Below, in pieces: positions 1 through 7,418 of a stretch of 64,000 bases of DNA. Within the stretch, counting starts at the first letter, position 1. Every line of letters starts with the position of its first letter. Below the pieces are notes generated by a model. It was not told the origin of the DNA. It did no database searches and was given only the letters and a program-made list of their open reading frames with translations. The position numbers and the translations under genes were made by a program. The stretch comes from an uncultured Pelagimonas sp. (GTDB lineage Bacteria; Pseudomonadota; Alphaproteobacteria; Rhodobacterales; Rhodobacteraceae), in NCBI GenBank assembly GCA_947497905.1, contig CANMIH010000003.1:210824-274823 (forward strand), written 5' to 3'.

Positions 1-3
1 TTG

Positions 4-483
4 TCATGCTGCGGTCTCCACACAGGCCGGACACAGGCCCTCCGCTTCAATAGCCACCCGCTCCACTTTAAATCCCATGTCGGCCGCCGACACGCTCAGG
101 GCATCCGCTGCCGGGCGCGCAGGCGCTTCGGCCACGGTTTCACAGTTGCGACAGATCAGGAAGCAAGGCGCATGGCGTTCGCCGGGATGGGCGCAGGCAA
201 TAAAGGCATTGAGACGCTCGATACGATGGACAAACCCATGTTTGACCAGAAAATCCAACGCCCGATAGGCCACGGGTGGCTGCGAACCATGTCCCGAGGC
301 CCGCAAATGTTCCAGAACCTCATACGCCCCCATGGCCCGGTGCTCCTGCAGCAGGATTTCAAAGGTGCGCCGCCGTGCCGGTGTCAGCTGAATGCCCTGC
401 TCCGAGCATGTGGTTTCGGCCACCTGCAGGGCAGACGCTATACAATGGGTATGGTCATGTTTTTCGAAGCCAATGGGCGACAT
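4..483 (-). CDS. zur: Zur-type zinc-responsive Fur-family repressor
   Basis: Fur-superfamily DNA-binding repressor of 159 residues that, when loaded with zinc, should shut off zinc uptake. Visible features are a histidine-rich N-terminus (HDHTHC, residues 9-14), a winged-helix region (about 30-95, with LTPARRR and PPVAYRALDFLVKHG) and two CxxC pairs (CRNC 111-114 and CPAC 151-154) that form the structural zinc site of the family. I start at 483 because an upstream in-frame extension would cover the operator region and run into znuA. It diverges from znuA across 85 bp containing two Zur-like boxes, so autoregulation together with znuA is inferred. znuC and znuB usually follow zur and would lie left of the window. 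Zur rather than Fur is chosen from the znuA linkage and the Cys pairs. Confidence 0.93.
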   Translation of the reverse strand: MSPIGFEKHDHTHCIASALQVAETTCSEQGIQLTPARRRTFEILLQEHRAMGAYEVLEHLRASGHGSQPPVAYRALDFLVKHGFVHRIERLNAFIACAHPGERHAPCFLICRNCETVAEAPARPAADALSVSAADMGFKVERVAIEAEGLCPACVETAA

Positions 484-508
484 GGGGATCTCCTGCGCTT
501 TGGGGCTT

Positions 509-530
509 GATATGTTATGCTGTAACAGAG
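509..530. promoter_or_regulatory. Zur-box-like inverted repeat 1 (zur/znuA)
   Basis: Imperfect inverted repeat: left half gatatgttat, right half tgtaacagag, sharing the core TGTTA-N4-TAACA. This is the general form of alphaproteobacterial Zur operators. It lies 26 bp upstream of the zur start codon and would overlap the zur promoter. Assignment rests on motif shape and on the flanking zinc genes. Confidence 0.7.
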
Positions 531-540
531 TACAAGCCCG

Positions 541-562
541 CGACGTTATACCATAACACGAG
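541..562. promoter_or_regulatory. Zur-box-like inverted repeat 2 (znuA-proximal)
   Basis: Second inverted repeat of the same design (core cGTTATaccATAACac), centred about 32 bp from the first, roughly three helical turns. It ends a few bases before the znuA start codon, so a bound repressor would block znuA transcription or its earliest leader. Confidence 0.65.
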
Positions 563-568
563 ATCTTC

Positions 569-1639
569 ATGCTGCGCCGCTCTTTGCTTGCCCTGTCCAT
601 CGTTCCCTCGGCCGCATTGGCCGATGTCCCAACTGTCGTAACTGACATTGCCCCCATCCATGGGTTGGTGTCCCAGATCATGGGAGAGCTGGGAGAGCCC
701 ACCATTCTGGTTCCTGCCGGAAGCTCACCCCACAATTATTCGCTCCGCCCCTCGCAAGCCCGCGCGCTCAGCAAGTCGGATCTGGTGGTATGGGTCGGCC
801 CCGCACTGACACCCGGCATCGAGACAAAGCTTGAAACCCTGGCGGCGGATGCACGGCACATCGAACTGCTGGGGCAGCCCGAGTTGCACACCCACGAATT
901 TCGCGATGAAGCCGTCTTTGGTGGCGGGCATGACCACCATGAGGACGAGCACGAAGGTGAAGCCCACGATGATCACGATGAAGATCATGAAGAGGCACAC
1001 CATGATGAAGAGCATCATGACGACGAGGCCCATGAAGATCACGCCGAAGACGCGCATGATGATCATGACGATCACAAGGACGAACACGCCGAGCATGACG
1101 ATCATGGCCATGCCGGTGGTGTAGACCCGCATGTCTGGCTGGACCCGGAAAACGCTCAGGCCACCTTGAAGCTGGTTGCTCAGGCCTTGACCGAGTTGAA
1201 CCCGGAAAACGCCGCAACTTACCAGGCCAATCTGGACGCCGCGCTCACAGATCTTGAAGCCGCCCAGATTGACGTGTTTGCGTTGCTTGAACCGGTAAAA
1301 GGCCAACCGCTGGCTGTTTATCACGACGCCTATCAGTATTTTGAAGAGGCCTTTGGCCTGAATGTGGTTGGCGCGATTTCCAACAGTGACGACCTTGCCC
1401 CGGGCCCTCGTCGTCTGGCGGAGCTGAAAGAGCGGTTTGCCGAAAACACACCGGTCTGCATTCTGGCAGAGCCAGCGGCGGATAGCCGCCTTGTTGATGT
1501 GGTTGCCGAAGCTGCCAGCGACGGGCTGCGCGAAGTTGAGATCGACCCTCTGGGCGCGCATCTCGACGAAGGCTCTACGTTTTACCCAGCCCTTCTGCGC
1601 GATATGGCGACACGTGTTGCTGCTTGCGTAAAAGGCTAA
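569..1639 (+). CDS. znuA: Zinc ABC transporter periplasmic binding protein ZnuA
   Basis: Periplasmic zinc-binding component of the ZnuABC importer, 356 residues. Residues 1-18 are a signal peptide ending ALA-D. The mature protein has the cluster A-I fold, with ligand histidines visible in SSPHNYSLRPSQ (His55), DPHVWLDPENA (His188) and VYHDAYQYF. Residues about 121-181 form a long flexible loop made almost wholly of His, Asp and Glu, the zinc-gathering loop typical of ZnuA; here it is long and composed of degenerate HDD/EHDD units. It diverges from zur and is expected to be induced in zinc starvation. The gene ends just before a GC-rich hairpin that separates it from the convergent pxp operon. 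Confidence 0.96.
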   Translation: MLRRSLLALSIVPSAALADVPTVVTDIAPIHGLVSQIMGELGEPTILVPAGSSPHNYSLRPSQARALSKSDLVVWVGPALTPGIETKLETLAADARHIELLGQPELHTHEFRDEAVFGGGHDHHEDEHEGEAHDDHDEDHEEAHHDEEHHDDEAHEDHAEDAHDDHDDHKDEHAEHDDHGHAGGVDPHVWLDPENAQATLKLVAQALTELNPENAATYQANLDAALTDLEAAQIDVFALLEPVKGQPLAVYHDAYQYFEEAFGLNVVGAISNSDDLAPGPRRLAELKERFAENTPVCILAEPAADSRLVDVVAEAASDGLREVEIDPLGAHLDEGSTFYPALLRDMATRVAACVKG

Positions 1640-1646
1640 CCTCGGA

Positions 1647-1667
1647 GGGCGGGGTCTGGCCCCGCCC
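1647..1667. terminator. GC-rich hairpin between convergent znuA and pxpA
   Basis: Perfect 8-bp stem GGGCGGGG / CCCCGCCC with a 5-base loop, 8 bp after the znuA stop and 11 bp before the pxpA stop. It could serve as a bidirectional terminator, although no T-tract follows. The same GGCGGGG palindrome recurs at 6109-6127, so it may be a dispersed repeat. Confidence 0.55.
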
Positions 1668-1677
1668 GACACGCCTG

Positions 1678-2451
1678 TCAGACGGCACCACGCCGTCCAT
1701 CAAAGGCTTTGACCTCAATGCCAGCCTCTTCCAACTTGGCCCGGACTGCGCGCGCAATCTGCAGCGCTGTTGCGCCATCTCCATGCAGACAGATTGTGTC
1801 GATTGCCGCCGGGATGGGGTCACCCGTTTCGGGCAGGATGGCTCCGGCCTGAACCATCTTCACAATGCGCGTGGCAGCATAGTCGGGATCGTGGATCACC
1901 GCACCGGGTAGGCTGCGATCAACCAAAGTGGCATCGGCGTTATAGGCCCGATCCGCAAAGATCTCACCGGCCCAGCGACAGTCCATCTGCTCCACAACAC
2001 GCTGCTGCGCGGTGCCCGCTAGAACCATAATGATGATATCGGGGTCCACCTCAAGCGCTGCCTCATAGCAGGCCCGGGCCATCGCTTCGTTTTCTGAGGT
2101 CATATTGGACAAGGCACCATGCAGCTTCATGTGCCGCACCTCGGCCCCTTTTGCCCGCGCCACACCAATTGACGCCGCCAATTGATATTGCACGAGGTTT
2201 CGTAGGCTGGCTTCAGACAATTGCAGGCGACGACGGCCAAAGCCCTGAAGATCAGCAAACCCGGGGTGGCACCCGATGCCAACGCCGTTGGTGTGTGCGG
2301 TTTGGATGGTTGCGGCCATCACATCAGGATCGCCCGCATGAAACCCACAGGCGATATTGGCCGAGGTGATCACTTCGAGCAGCTCAGTATCCTGACCCAT
2401 TTTCCACGGACCAAAGCTTTCGCCCATATCGGCGTTCAGATCGACTCTCAT
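1678..2451 (-). CDS. pxpA: 5-oxoprolinase subunit A (LamB/YcsF family)
   Basis: Subunit of the ATP-dependent PxpABC 5-oxoprolinase, which opens 5-oxo-L-proline (pyroglutamate) to L-glutamate. At 257 residues it has the usual family length. The LamB/YcsF signature is clear: VDLNADMGESFG at the N-terminus, SANIACGFHAGDP, GCHPGFADLQGFGRR, and RHMKLHGALSNM. It is the last gene of a three-gene operon; its ATG overlaps the pxpC stop by 4 bases (ATGA), implying translational coupling. Older annotations call this a lactam utilisation protein. Confidence 0.95.
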   Translation of the reverse strand: MRVDLNADMGESFGPWKMGQDTELLEVITSANIACGFHAGDPDVMAATIQTAHTNGVGIGCHPGFADLQGFGRRRLQLSEASLRNLVQYQLAASIGVARAKGAEVRHMKLHGALSNMTSENEAMARACYEAALEVDPDIIIMVLAGTAQQRVVEQMDCRWAGEIFADRAYNADATLVDRSLPGAVIHDPDYAATRIVKMVQAGAILPETGDPIPAAIDTICLHGDGATALQIARAVRAKLEEAGIEVKAFDGRRGAV

Positions 2452-3455
2452 GACAGCTCCTCTCCGGCGGTGACGCCGCTGATCAATGTGTAAGACAATA
2501 GGTTGGTAATATCTGCCGGGTCACGCACCAGTGGCTGCGCCGCGCGGGACAGCCCGGCCAGATGTTTGCGATAGCCCATCTCCGCCCCCAGCGCTTCTTG
2601 CCGATCGACAAAGCGAAACCGCAGTTTAGCCCCCGGTGGACACTGTGCGACCTTGGGCATATCCGCCGGGATCACCGTCCCAATACGAGGGTAGCCTCCG
2701 GTCGTCTGGCACTCTGCCATCAGGATGTAAGGCGCACCATCACCGGGTATCTGAATGTCACCCGGAGTAATGATCTCAGACAAAATCTTTTGTCCAACTT
2801 TCAGGCCAAACCCTTCGCCCTCCGGCATCAGGCGAATGCCCATGCGGTTGCCGCGCGTATCGCGCGTTAGCGTGCTGGCTTCAAACCGAGCCCGCTCCTC
2901 TTGCGAATAGAGATCCGTCTGGAGACTTGGCAGGACCCGAAGGGTGCCTCCGTCCCAGCGCGATTGAGGTGTCAGGGTCAGGCCCGTTTCATCACCCTTG
3001 TCGTCTGAGAGTGTGAGTTCATCCCCCGCGGCGAGCGCACGCCCCAGACCCGCGGTCAGATGGGCCCCCTGCCCACCCAGAACCGGATCGGTCGCCAGTC
3101 CGCCGCCGAGCGTGAGATAGCCGTAAACGCCTTTTGACGCCCCTCCGATGTCCAGCACGGATCCCGCAGGCATCAAATGTGAGGCGTTCCATACCAAAGG
3201 CACGCCATCCAGACTGGCCCGCATCGGCGCGCCGGTCAGCGCAATGCGACAGGGCTCTACCACGCTGAACCGACCACCGAACCCGGCCATTTCGATGGCC
3301 GCGCCAACTGGTTGCCGCAACAAAGCCGCCCCCTCTGCGAGCGCCAGACGATCTGCGGCGCCACCGCGCGACAACCCCAAGGCGATGTAGCCGGTGCGCC
3401 CCTTATCCTGAACTGTGACCCCCGGTCCGGCCTGCTGAATGATCAGACGATTCAT
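2448..3455 (-). CDS. pxpC: 5-oxoprolinase subunit C (KipA/YbgK family)
   Basis: Subunit C of the PxpABC 5-oxoprolinase, 335 residues, related to the carboxyltransferase domain of urea amidolyase. Visible signatures are GPGVTVQDKGRTGYIALGLSRGGAAD near the N-terminus, SRGNRMGIRL in the middle (here TRGNRMGIRL) and ILMAECQTTGGYPRIGTV towards the C-terminus. It overlaps pxpB upstream and pxpA downstream by 4 bases each. Databases may label it a biotin-dependent carboxyltransferase, but the three-gene context argues for 5-oxoproline breakdown. Confidence 0.94.
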   Translation of the reverse strand: MNRLIIQQAGPGVTVQDKGRTGYIALGLSRGGAADRLALAEGAALLRQPVGAAIEMAGFGGRFSVVEPCRIALTGAPMRASLDGVPLVWNASHLMPAGSVLDIGGASKGVYGYLTLGGGLATDPVLGGQGAHLTAGLGRALAAGDELTLSDDKGDETGLTLTPQSRWDGGTLRVLPSLQTDLYSQEERARFEASTLTRDTRGNRMGIRLMPEGEGFGLKVGQKILSEIITPGDIQIPGDGAPYILMAECQTTGGYPRIGTVIPADMPKVAQCPPGAKLRFRFVDRQEALGAEMGYRKHLAGLSRAAQPLVRDPADITNLLSYTLISGVTAGEELS

Positions 3456-4192
3456 ACCAATGCCTCCCGCGTGATCCCGGCATCCGGGGCCTGTTCGATT
3501 TGCTCAAAGGCCTCACGGGTAACGGAAGGAAATTCAACTTCATCGCCGGGGCGCAGCAAAAAAGGCGCATCGCGGTCGATGTCGAACAGTTTGGCCGCCG
3601 TCTGACCAATATGCCGCCACCCCGTTGGTGCAGTTACCGAAAACAAAACAAACTGACGAATGGCCACAACCAACGCGCCCTGCGGAACCTGCGGTGTCAG
3701 AGCTGTTTGACGCGGAATATCCCAGGCCTCGGGCAAAGTGCCAAGGTAGGGCTGCCCCGGCGCAAATCCGAGGGCCGTTACACGCACCCGCGCCTGCGAC
3801 AGCGAAGCAACCGCCTCCTCCGCCGTTAAACCGGCCACCTGCGCAGCCTCTTCAAATTGCGGTGCAAGATCAGTGCCATATACCGTTGGAATTCGCAGCA
3901 GTTTTCGCCCGTCTGGCAAATCGGCGGCATACCAGTCGCGCTCAGACAAAAGCCCCGTCAACTGCATCTCAAGGTCATCATGTGACAGATAGAGCGGGTC
4001 AAACCGCAGATAGGTCGACACAAGCGAGGTCGAGCATTCTTCAACCCCATCCCATCCCGACGCCTCTACAGCAGCCCGAAACGCCAAGGCCGCACGGTTG
4101 GCCGCCTCGTCCAACTGGTCGCCAAATCGCACCAGAAGACCATCCAAACCAACGGAATCGATACGGGGAAAAGTAAGAGTTGTCTGCGCCAT
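3452..4192 (-). CDS. pxpB: 5-oxoprolinase subunit B (KipI/YbgJ family)
   Basis: First gene of the pxp operon, 246 residues. The C-terminal part carries the KipI/allophanate-hydrolase subunit 1 signature (GFAPGQPYLGTLPE, then PQGALVVAIRQFVLFSVTAPTGWRHIGQT). In the enzyme it partners PxpC, while PxpA holds the oxoproline-opening activity; Bacillus KipI also inhibits a sporulation kinase, a role not expected here. The B-C-A gene order with ATGA overlaps supports a single co-translated complex. An independent promoter is likely in the 79 bp before yacG. Confidence 0.94.
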   Translation of the reverse strand: MAQTTLTFPRIDSVGLDGLLVRFGDQLDEAANRAALAFRAAVEASGWDGVEECSTSLVSTYLRFDPLYLSHDDLEMQLTGLLSERDWYAADLPDGRKLLRIPTVYGTDLAPQFEEAAQVAGLTAEEAVASLSQARVRVTALGFAPGQPYLGTLPEAWDIPRQTALTPQVPQGALVVAIRQFVLFSVTAPTGWRHIGQTAAKLFDIDRDAPFLLRPGDEVEFPSVTREAFEQIEQAPDAGITREALV

Positions 4193-4271
4193 GATCCTGT
4201 CCTTATGCCCGGCACAGGATCATGATGGCGCGCCCCTGTCCAGAGGGGCATCGCCTGATTTTTGTCACCCA

Positions 4272-4454
4272 TTAGTGAGGCTTGTGCGCTCCGGCCTCAA
4301 TGGCATCAATCGCCGCTTCAATGTCATCAGGATCGGTTGAGGGCACCGCATAAGACCCTGTCATCCATTTCGCGAGGTCGACATCGGCGCAGCGTTTGGA
4401 ACAGAAGGGACGAAACGCCTGATCGGTTTTTCTCTCACAGATCGGACAGGCCAT
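4272..4454 (-). CDS. yacG: DNA gyrase inhibitor YacG, zinc-binding
   Basis: Sixty-residue zinc-ribbon protein with the full metal site CPIC (residues 3-6) and CSKRC (18-22), followed by the conserved RCADVDLAKWMTGSYAVP. YacG binds GyrB and inhibits gyrase in E. coli. It starts 1 bp after the stop of the RNase E/G gene and is the last member of the infA-maf-RNase-yacG run, an order conserved in alphaproteobacteria. Confidence 0.93.
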   Translation of the reverse strand: MACPICERKTDQAFRPFCSKRCADVDLAKWMTGSYAVPSTDPDDIEAAIDAIEAGAHKPH

Positions 4455-4455
4455 C

Positions 4456-5496
4456 TCAGGACCCTTTCAGCACAAGCTTAAGCGGCACACGATCGCGCTT
4501 GCGCTGGATTTCCATCAAACCAAGCTGGGTCCAGCCGGCCAGAATGGTTTCCGTCTGGTCGCGTTTCAGCGCGGCGCGCAGCACGCCTTCCACCTGTTTG
4601 CGGTCTTTTTTGGGACACGGCGCAGGATCAACAATCACCTGCCCGCCCAAACCACGCAGCCGAAGCTGGCGTGGCAGATCCCGCAGTGCCGCCATGTTCA
4701 CCTTCAACCCAGCAGCGGGCGAGGTGTCATTGCCTGTGTTGATGTCAATCGCCACAAGCGCAGAAGTGGGTTCAATCACCATCGAACCGCTTGCGCCCAA
4801 AGACACCCGAGGGCTCTGCAGGTCATCGATCATCTCGGCGATCCCCAGATGTTCGAAACACCCGGCGTCGGTATCAAGGTCAGCCTCTTCCACCCATTCA
4901 CGCCAGGCCAAAGCATGAGGACCATCGCCCTCAACCAACAGCTCAGGCTCGGCGCCACTGTCGGACAGTACATGCCGCGCCAGATTGGACATCGCCAGGA
5001 CATCCTCCAAAAGCGCCTCTGGATCAGCATCCGCACAGCTCGACCGCAAAATCAGGCCCGAGTTTTCTGGCAGAGGTGCTTCGGCCAGCGCTTCGCGCGC
5101 CACCACCATGATTTCGTCCCGTGCGTCATCATCCTTGATGCGCCGCGAAATATTGATGCCCGGGGCATCCGGCGTGACGATGGCATAGCGGGATTTAAAC
5201 AGCACACGCTGGGTGACCGGAATGGCTTTGCCCGGTTCGGCATAGCCCGTCACCTGCACCAGCAGAGTTTGACCTGGCTTCAACCCTTTGACCTGACGCA
5301 GAAATGCGCTGCCATCGGGGGTTTTCATGAACATGCCGCCCTGCCCTTTGACAGGACGGTCCGCCACAGCGCGATAAATCGATCCCGGACGCGGAAGATC
5401 CGCTTCGATCAGCAGATCCTCAAGCTTGCCATCCACCAGCAGAGCTGCGGCTTCGCGACCTTCATAGTGGTCCAGCGCAATGGTGCGTCCCTTCAT
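4456..5496 (-). CDS. Short ribonuclease E/G family protein
   Basis: RNase E/G-like protein of 346 residues, much shorter than RNase G (about 490) or RNase E. The N-terminus shows an S1-like segment ([20 protein letters not shown]). The catalytic-core motifs follow: NISRRI around 130, VAIDINTG around 242, and [15 protein letters not shown] around 272, so the two metal-binding Asp positions of the family are present. The protein ends soon after GLMEIQRKR, and the CPxCxG zinc-link and small domain needed for tetramer formation in RNase E/G are absent. Role is probably RNA processing. It overlaps maf by 4 bases and precedes yacG by 1 base, so it belongs to the infA-maf-yacG unit. Confidence 0.88.
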   Translation of the reverse strand: MKGRTIALDHYEGREAAALLVDGKLEDLLIEADLPRPGSIYRAVADRPVKGQGGMFMKTPDGSAFLRQVKGLKPGQTLLVQVTGYAEPGKAIPVTQRVLFKSRYAIVTPDAPGINISRRIKDDDARDEIMVVAREALAEAPLPENSGLILRSSCADADPEALLEDVLAMSNLARHVLSDSGAEPELLVEGDGPHALAWREWVEEADLDTDAGCFEHLGIAEMIDDLQSPRVSLGASGSMVIEPTSALVAIDINTGNDTSPAAGLKVNMAALRDLPRQLRLRGLGGQVIVDPAPCPKKDRKQVEGVLRAALKRDQTETILAGWTQLGLMEIQRKRDRVPLKLVLKGS

Positions 5497-6086
5497 GCCT
5501 GCGGCTCCTTATAAAGTGGGTAGCCTGCTGCGATCAGCAGGTTGGCGGTTTCGGCCAGAGGTAGACCAACAACTGAGGTAAACGATCCGCTGATCCAGGG
5601 AATCAGAGCTCCGGCTGGCCCTTGAATGCCATACCCGCCCGCTTTGCCCCGCCAGTCCCCTGAGTTCAGATAGGCATTCAGCTCTTCGTTGGACAGCATT
5701 TTCATTTTGACCTGTGTCACGACATCACGTTCCCAGATCTTATCGCCTTTGCGCACGGCCACGGCGGTGATCACGCGGTGGCGCCGCCCCGACAGCAAAG
5801 TCAGAAACTTGGCCGCTTCTTTCTCGTCCTGCGGTTTGCCCAGGATACGTCGGCCCAAAGCGACAGTGGTATCCGCGGACAGTACAATCTCATCGTCCGA
5901 GGCCGGAATCGCCAAAGCCTTTTCACGCGCCAAACGCACACAATAAGGACGCGGCAGTTCACCCTTTTGCGGGTCTTCGTTGATATCAGGCGGACGAATG
6001 TCGCTGGCGACCACCCCCAGTTGGGCCAAAAGATCGCGGCGGCGTGGGCTGCCAGACCCAAGGATAAGACGAGGCGTATCGGTCAT
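5493..6086 (-). CDS. maf: Maf-family nucleotide pyrophosphatase
   Basis: House-cleaning nucleotide pyrophosphatase of 197 residues that hydrolyses non-canonical or methylated NTPs. The family signature SxSPRR is present as [12 protein letters not shown] at residues 10-21. [15 protein letters not shown] supplies the metal and catalytic Asp, and [10 protein letters not shown] is the conserved C-terminal motif. The stop overlaps the RNase E/G start (ATGA). Which Maf substrate class it belongs to cannot be read off by eye. Confidence 0.93.
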   Translation of the reverse strand: MTDTPRLILGSGSPRRRDLLAQLGVVASDIRPPDINEDPQKGELPRPYCVRLAREKALAIPASDDEIVLSADTTVALGRRILGKPQDEKEAAKFLTLLSGRRHRVITAVAVRKGDKIWERDVVTQVKMKMLSNEELNAYLNSGDWRGKAGGYGIQGPAGALIPWISGSFTSVVGLPLAETANLLIAAGYPLYKEPQA

Positions 6087-6108
6087 ATCAAGTCCATCTC
6101 AAGAGAAA

Positions 6109-6127
6109 GGCGGGGTAAAACCCCGCC
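6109..6127. repeat. GGCGGGG-TAAAA-CCCCGCC palindrome
   Basis: Perfect 7-bp stem with a 5-base loop between infA and maf, followed on the plus strand by ctacgta. It resembles the palindrome at 1647-1667. It could attenuate or stabilise the infA-maf transcript or be a REP-like dispersed repeat. Confidence 0.5.
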
Positions 6128-6161
6128 CTACGTATCGTGTCGTGCCCAACGAGGCGCGATC

Positions 6162-6380
6162 TTATTTAAAGCGGTAATTGATCCGCCCCTTGGTCAGGTC
6201 ATAGGGGGTCATTTCCACCTGTACGCGGTCGCCTGCCAGAACGCGGATGCGGTTCTTGCGCATCTTGCCTGCCGTATGTGCGATGATCTCATGGCCGTTC
6301 TCAAGCTCGACCCGGAATGTCGCATTTGGCAGGAGTTCCTTGACGACACCAGGAAATTCGAGCGTATCTTCCTTGGCCAT
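6162..6380 (-). CDS. infA: Translation initiation factor IF-1
   Basis: Seventy-two residues forming one S1/OB-fold domain that occupies the ribosomal A site during initiation. The sequence is canonical ([20 protein letters not shown] at the start, GRINYRFK at the end). Upstream spacing to the CN-hydrolase is 85 bp, leaving room for its own promoter, which fits a gene needed at high level. Downstream are maf, RNase E/G and yacG. Confidence 0.98.
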   Translation of the reverse strand: MAKEDTLEFPGVVKELLPNATFRVELENGHEIIAHTAGKMRKNRIRVLAGDRVQVEMTPYDLTKGRINYRFK

Positions 6381-6465
6381 GGTCTCTCCTTTAAAAGCCG
6401 CCTTCCCGAAAACAGAAGGCGCGCCAGTATATGGGGGGTTTTTGGCCGTTTATCAACCCTCACAG

Positions 6466-7341
6466 TCAGCGCAAGGGTAAAATGGCCGCAGGTTTTTCTC
6501 GCCCCTCTTGATCCGCCCAATGTCGGCGGTTGAATTGCGCACCAGAGTTCCGCGCGGCCTGAACCATCGACAGGTTCACCTCCGCATAGGTCCATCCCGG
6601 AACGTTCAACTGTCCCAAAGCTATCACACCTGTGTCAGGAAAGCCACGATCAGGCGGACCAAAGACGCCTCCAGCCCCGACATTTTCATCAACAGCCGGT
6701 GACCAATCACAGTCCCCCACCGTCGAGGCCATCACCGTCACACATTGATTTTCCAACGCGCGCGCCATGGCCCCAATCCGCACCCTCCAATACCCTGACA
6801 GAGCATCCGTGCAAGACGGGACCAGAATCAGATCAGCCTCTTCCAGTGCCCGCCCCAACAAAGGAAATTCACTGTCGTAGCAGATCAGAATGCCGATCTT
6901 GCCCAGGGCCGTGTCAAAGATCTGCAAGGGACCATCGCTGACCACATTCCAATCTTCACGCTCGAAGCGGGTCATGATTTGCTTGTCTTGCTCCAACATC
7001 TGGCCAGATGGACCAAAAAAACGTGCCCGATTGCTTGGGCGGTCGGCAACAAACACCGGAGCGGACGCCGCGAGAATATAGACCTGATGCTCCTGCGCCA
7101 GCTTGGCATGCAATTTGTCAGCGGCAGGAATATGTTTGGCAACCGCGTGCAAAGACTGCTCCAGGTCCGCCGCACTCTCGCGCCCTTCTAAGGTCGCCAG
7201 TTCCATGGCTCCGTATTCCGGGAAAACCAGCAGGTCGGCACCCTGGCCAACGGCCTCAGTCACCCAACGGGTGATTTTGTTTTCATAGGCCTGCCAATCG
7301 GGCAGAAAATCCATGTCATAGGCCGCTGTGGCAATTTTCAT
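6466..7341 (-). CDS. Carbon-nitrogen hydrolase (nitrilase superfamily)
   Basis: Nitrilase-superfamily amidase of 291 residues. The Glu-Lys-Cys triad is visible: Glu in LVFPEYGAME, Lys in LEQDKQIMTRFE and Cys in ILICYDSEFPL. I start at 7341 (MKIATAAYDM), which begins directly with the first beta strand of the fold; the in-frame ATG 48 bp upstream would add a tail outside the domain. Substrate is unknown; relatives act on amides, omega-amidates and N-acyl amino acids. It lies 77 bp downstream of the sensor kinase gene on the same strand, possibly in one transcript. Confidence 0.88.
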   Translation of the reverse strand: MKIATAAYDMDFLPDWQAYENKITRWVTEAVGQGADLLVFPEYGAMELATLEGRESAADLEQSLHAVAKHIPAADKLHAKLAQEHQVYILAASAPVFVADRPSNRARFFGPSGQMLEQDKQIMTRFEREDWNVVSDGPLQIFDTALGKIGILICYDSEFPLLGRALEEADLILVPSCTDALSGYWRVRIGAMARALENQCVTVMASTVGDCDWSPAVDENVGAGGVFGPPDRGFPDTGVIALGQLNVPGWTYAEVNLSMVQAARNSGAQFNRRHWADQEGREKPAAILPLR

Positions 7342-7418
7342 TTTATCCGTGTCCAAAATATGTTTCTGCATGCCCCACCGCACCATCACAGGCCTCGTTA
7401 AACAGCCTGTGACTTCGC

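Noticed and set aside
725..1672. 315-codon frame on the minus strand opposite znuA
   Set aside because: Its composition mirrors the His/Asp/Glu loop of znuA, giving a hydrophobic Val/Ile/Met stretch that is an artefact of the reverse frame.
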